From Candidatus Saccharimonadota bacterium (GTDB taxonomy: Bacteria; Patescibacteriota; Saccharimonadia; Saccharimonadales; Saccharimonadaceae), in assembly GCA_030537075.1 (NCBI GenBank), contig JAUNOS010000004.1:48998-112997 (forward strand): DNA of 64,000 nt, read 5' to 3'. The position numbers and the translations under genes were made by a program. Positions within the stretch are counted from its first letter, which is position 1, and every line of letters begins with the position of its first letter. Below, piece by piece: positions 61,633-64,000 of the stretch. Below the pieces are notes generated by a model. That model searched no databases. It saw nothing but the letters and a program-made list of their open reading frames with translations, and was not told the origin of the DNA.

Positions 61633-61974
61633 ATGCAACACAAATCGAAACTGATCAAGCGCGTATCACTCATCGTCATGGCCACTACAGTCGTTATCAT
61701 CGCTATCGGCTACATGAAACCCGGCCCGAACCCTGGCTACAAATGTGCACAGCCTGGTGAACGCGCATCTCTATTTCTCGATAAAACACAAGGGGATTGT
61801 AAGATCACGGTTGACAGTTTTAATGCGGTGACCCAGTGGAATAAGGGAATCTACGGCGAAGCAAGAGTGATTATCAATCGCACCTGCGGCGTACTCTTCC
61901 TGCTCAGCCTAGTTGGCATCATCACGGGTACAGTGATGGGCATCCAGCATAAGAGAGCGCAGCGACGTCGCTAG
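61633..61974 (+). CDS. Small membrane protein, second of a tandem paralogous pair
   Basis: A 113-residue protein with the same plan as its neighbour: helix at about 10-27, loop with cysteines (YKCAQPG and QGDCKIT), WNKGIYGEA, INRTCGVLFLLSLVG and a basic tail. A third cysteine precedes the second helix. AGGAGG before the ATG. Identity to its neighbour is roughly 40% by eye, so the duplication is not recent. No known family is recognised. Confidence 0.72.
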   Translation: MQHKSKLIKRVSLIVMATTVVIIAIGYMKPGPNPGYKCAQPGERASLFLDKTQGDCKITVDSFNAVTQWNKGIYGEARVIINRTCGVLFLLSLVGIITGTVMGIQHKRAQRRR

Positions 61975-61989
61975 TAGTTCTCCAGTCAT

Positions 61990-62022
61990 AAAAGAACGAC
62001 CCTTGCCTTGGGTCGTTCTTTG
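61990..62022 (+). terminator. Terminator after the membrane-protein pair
   Basis: AAAGAACGACCC and GGGTCGTTCTTT form a perfect 12-base stem. Confidence 0.85.
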
Positions 62023-62033
62023 ATGTTTACCGA

Positions 62034-62060
62034 AAAACCAGCCCCTCGGGGCCGGTTTGT
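62034..62060 (-). terminator. Terminator after tRNA-Leu(CAG)
   Basis: AACCGGCCCC and GGGGCTGGTT read leftward, followed by TTT. Confidence 0.65.
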
Positions 62061-62068
62061 ATCATACC

Positions 62069-62155
62069 TGGTGCGGATGAAAGGACTTGAACCTTCACGT
62101 ACTTGCGTACACTAGCACCTGAAGCTAGCGCGTCTACCAATTCCGCCACATCCGC
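62069..62155 (-). tRNA. tRNA-Leu (anticodon CAG)
   Basis: A class II tRNA: acceptor GCGGATG/CATCCGC, anticodon loop TTCAGGT (CAG), long variable arm, T arm and encoded CCA. A TATAAT box lies about 40 bases upstream. Confidence 0.95.
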
Positions 62156-62221
62156 GTATTACTAGTGGCACCTTTGTGTATGACCAGGTTCATTATAGCG
62201 CACCTTTGCGCTCGATGCAAG

Positions 62222-63832
62222 CTAATCATGCATTCGACACCATGCATTAAGTTCAGCAGCGACGTCCCTTACGGACACTTCCTGCTTAACACCATCCGCT
62301 AAGATACCTTGAGGGTCGAAAATTTGACGGATTTGTTGATAGAGATCACGCTCATCGTGCGGTAGCGCCGGCCACATGAAGCTTGCCTTCAGGCGTCCTT
62401 CGCCGCCTTGCCCGGCAAATGTACCCTCGTGCTCCGGCAGTACTCGCGCCAATTCGGCCGATAGCTTGAGAATTTTTTGACGATCACTTACCTTTTTAGC
62501 AGAGAAAACTGGGTAGAGATGCATGAGCCCGGTCGCGACATCAATAAACACCGGTATGGCAAGGCCATAGGAAGCCTCTAGCGTCCGCAAGGTCGCCAAG
62601 AAGTTATCCAACTGAACGCGCGGCAACCACAGTCCGGCAAACACCCCTGGCACGATACTATGCGGCTCGGCAGGATGCTCCGCAAGCCCCAAGACTGCAT
62701 GCATAGTGCTCGGCATGTCCTGAATCTCAGCTTCAATTGTCTCAAGCGCCAGCGATGGCATGGCACTCACCCTCTTGATGAACTTTTTAGCGGCGGTCGC
62801 GCGAGCGCGCTCAGAGAAATCATCAAACATTGCGAGCACCACCGCACCAGCCTTATAGCACCCTTCTGGTGCCCAGCTTAACTTTTTGCCCTGTGCCGCC
62901 GCGCGCGCACATAACCGTCCATCAATGATCTCGACTCCGCTCGCCTTCATATCAAGCGCCAAATCTGCCGCCGCCTGAGCGTCACTCATCGTCTCATATG
63001 CAACCGCCACGATGGTTAGCTCGGGGCGAATAAACTGCGCTTTGAGGATAACCTCGCCGATAATTCCAAGTGCGCCTTGCGCGCCCACGAGGAGTGGTGT
63101 CAAATCAAATGAACCGTCCTTGCGTTTTACCTGTGAGATTCCCGCAAAGCCTGTCGTGTCAAATTTACAATTTGTCAAGCGAGCAACGAGTCCCGCATTG
63201 TCAGTGATGAGATTATCAAGCTGACGATATATCTCTCCTTCAAACGTCGCTAAACCCTTTTTCTTGCCCAATTCACGTTTCGAGATGCGTCCCGTTTGGA
63301 TAACATCACCACTTGATAGTATCACTTCAGCCTGCTGCGCGGCCTGACCGACGGTGCCATACAAGCCCGCAAGCATGCCCGCTGTGCCACTGCCAATAGC
63401 TCCACCGATAGTCCCATCTTCTGCCGTCAGCGACAATGAAGGCAGTCCCAGTCCTTTGTGTGTCGACAACGTTGCTTGAACGGCAGTATACGAAATTCCT
63501 GCTTGCACATGAACCAACTGTTGCCTTGGGTCAATACCCATAACATGGTGCATATAATACCCAAGATCTATAACGATACCGGTGCCGACGGCGCCAGCAC
63601 TTTTATCGGTTCCAGCACCCCGTACGGTAACAGGCAGCACATGTCCTTTGTCGGCCAATTGTGAGCAAAAACGCATAATCTTACGGATATCATTCACATG
63701 GGCGGGGCGTGCTACCATCTCTGGTCGGCGCAGTAACATACTGCCGTCACGCTCCACCGCAGATATCGCAGCGTCTTGCGTTATAACCTCACCTGTCACA
63801 TGCTCGTTCAAATACGCAGCAACCTTGTTCAT
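62222..63832 (-). CDS. FAD-linked oxidase, D-lactate dehydrogenase/glycolate oxidase-like
   Basis: A 536-residue flavoprotein of the VAO/PCMH family. The FAD-binding domain opens VARPAHVNDIRKIMRFC, with VTVRGAGTDKSAGAVGTGIVIDL and DGTIGGAIGSGTAGMLAGLYG binding the pyrophosphate. The C-terminal half carries the substrate cap, ending FDPQGILADGVKQE. There is no fused iron-sulphur domain. A 2-hydroxyacid such as D-lactate is the likely substrate type, with electrons probably going to quinone, but this is inferred from family only. AAGGAGG lies about 16 bases before the ATG, an unusually long spacing, so the exact start is uncertain. Confidence 0.85.
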   Translation of the reverse strand: MNKVAAYLNEHVTGEVITQDAAISAVERDGSMLLRRPEMVARPAHVNDIRKIMRFCSQLADKGHVLPVTVRGAGTDKSAGAVGTGIVIDLGYYMHHVMGIDPRQQLVHVQAGISYTAVQATLSTHKGLGLPSLSLTAEDGTIGGAIGSGTAGMLAGLYGTVGQAAQQAEVILSSGDVIQTGRISKRELGKKKGLATFEGEIYRQLDNLITDNAGLVARLTNCKFDTTGFAGISQVKRKDGSFDLTPLLVGAQGALGIIGEVILKAQFIRPELTIVAVAYETMSDAQAAADLALDMKASGVEIIDGRLCARAAAQGKKLSWAPEGCYKAGAVVLAMFDDFSERARATAAKKFIKRVSAMPSLALETIEAEIQDMPSTMHAVLGLAEHPAEPHSIVPGVFAGLWLPRVQLDNFLATLRTLEASYGLAIPVFIDVATGLMHLYPVFSAKKVSDRQKILKLSAELARVLPEHEGTFAGQGGEGRLKASFMWPALPHDERDLYQQIRQIFDPQGILADGVKQEVSVRDVAAELNAWCRMHD

Positions 63833-63910
63833 ATTATGTATTCTCGCCCTCCTTGGTCTATTTCCTTCATTTTAGCATAAGCATGGCCAGTTGATAAGTG
63901 ATTCGTGATT

Positions 63911-63919
63911 TGTTACAAT
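63911..63919 (+). promoter_or_regulatory. Extended -10 promoter of tRNA-Leu(UAG)
   Basis: TGTTACAAT, 27 bases before the tRNA. Confidence 0.5.
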
Positions 63920-63946
63920 ATGAAATGTCGTTTCTCATGACACTGT

Positions 63947-64000
63947 GCGGATGTGGTGGAATTGGTAGACACGCATGCCTTAGGAGCATGTGCCTCACGG
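63947..64000 (+). tRNA. tRNA-Leu (anticodon UAG), cut by window edge
   Basis: GCGGATG acceptor strand, D arm and anticodon loop CTTAGGA (TAG) are present; the rest lies beyond the window. The 5' half closely resembles the other tRNA-Leu at 62069-62155. Confidence 0.9.

Noticed and set aside
1..64000. CRISPR arrays, insertion sequences, prophage, rRNA genes or a replication origin
   Set aside because: No spaced repeat arrays, transposase motifs, phage genes, rRNA segments or DnaA-box clusters were seen; the only notable repeats are the 39-bp and 16-bp pairs.

Overview
The window looks like a reduced-genome bacterium of the Candidate Phyla Radiation, most likely Saccharibacteria (TM7). Four things point there. 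uL30 is absent between rpsE and rplO. The S10-spc-alpha gene order is compact but interrupted by unknown genes. A divergent Pro-rich secreted protein sits at the left edge. Small lineage-specific genes are scattered among housekeeping genes. No 16S rRNA is present, so the assignment is inference. The standard code is used, GC is mid-50s by eye, and there are no insertion sequences, CRISPR arrays or phage genes.

Layout. 1-6.2 kb: a truncated secreted protein, tRNA-Trp, an NDH-2-like flavoprotein, and a GT4/GH57/GH15 alpha-glucan operon. 6.2-16.3 kb: rpmG, yajQ, a cation-efflux protein, a predicted metallopeptidase, tRNAs for Thr and Tyr, a TPR protein, trpS-rluD-holB, an rRNA m5C methyltransferase and small membrane proteins. 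16.3-33.6 kb: one long leftward ribosomal super-operon (rplC to rpsI with rpoA, infA and secY). It is broken between rplF and rpsH by a 2.6-kb island of four unrelated genes, and between secY and infA by an unknown gene. 33.8-47.6 kb: fusA, rpsG-rpsL, and rpoC-rpoB, with unknown genes at each junction. 47.7-55.3 kb: a thymidylate supply cluster (dcd, a HIT-like gene, tmk, folA, thyA) mixed with unknown genes, two of which lie behind a perfect 39-bp direct repeat. 55.3-64 kb: clpP, a Tat-signal metzincin, tig, hisS, a SpoU methyltransferase, a tandem pair of small membrane proteins, an FAD-linked oxidase and two tRNA-Leu genes.

Four themes recur. (1) About seventeen genes have a near-consensus -10 box, often TGn-extended, ending only 6-12 bases before the start codon, which implies leaderless or near-leaderless mRNAs. 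These include trpS, clpP, tig, folA and hisS; the ribosomal, rpoBC and str operons instead have leaders of roughly 110-200 nt. (2) Structural zinc sites are stripped of cysteines in uS4, uS14, bL33, bL36 and both zinc modules of RpoC. (3) Unknown genes are inserted at the junctions of the ancient ribosomal/RNA-polymerase super-operon. Among them are a secreted protein resembling actinobacterial proteins and an HU protein of the type usual in Bacteroidetes. (4) Short lineage-specific gene families are being duplicated and lost: tandem paralogues, a 39-bp repeat and a decayed CYTH gene.

All family assignments come from reading the translations and recalling family motifs; no database search was run.
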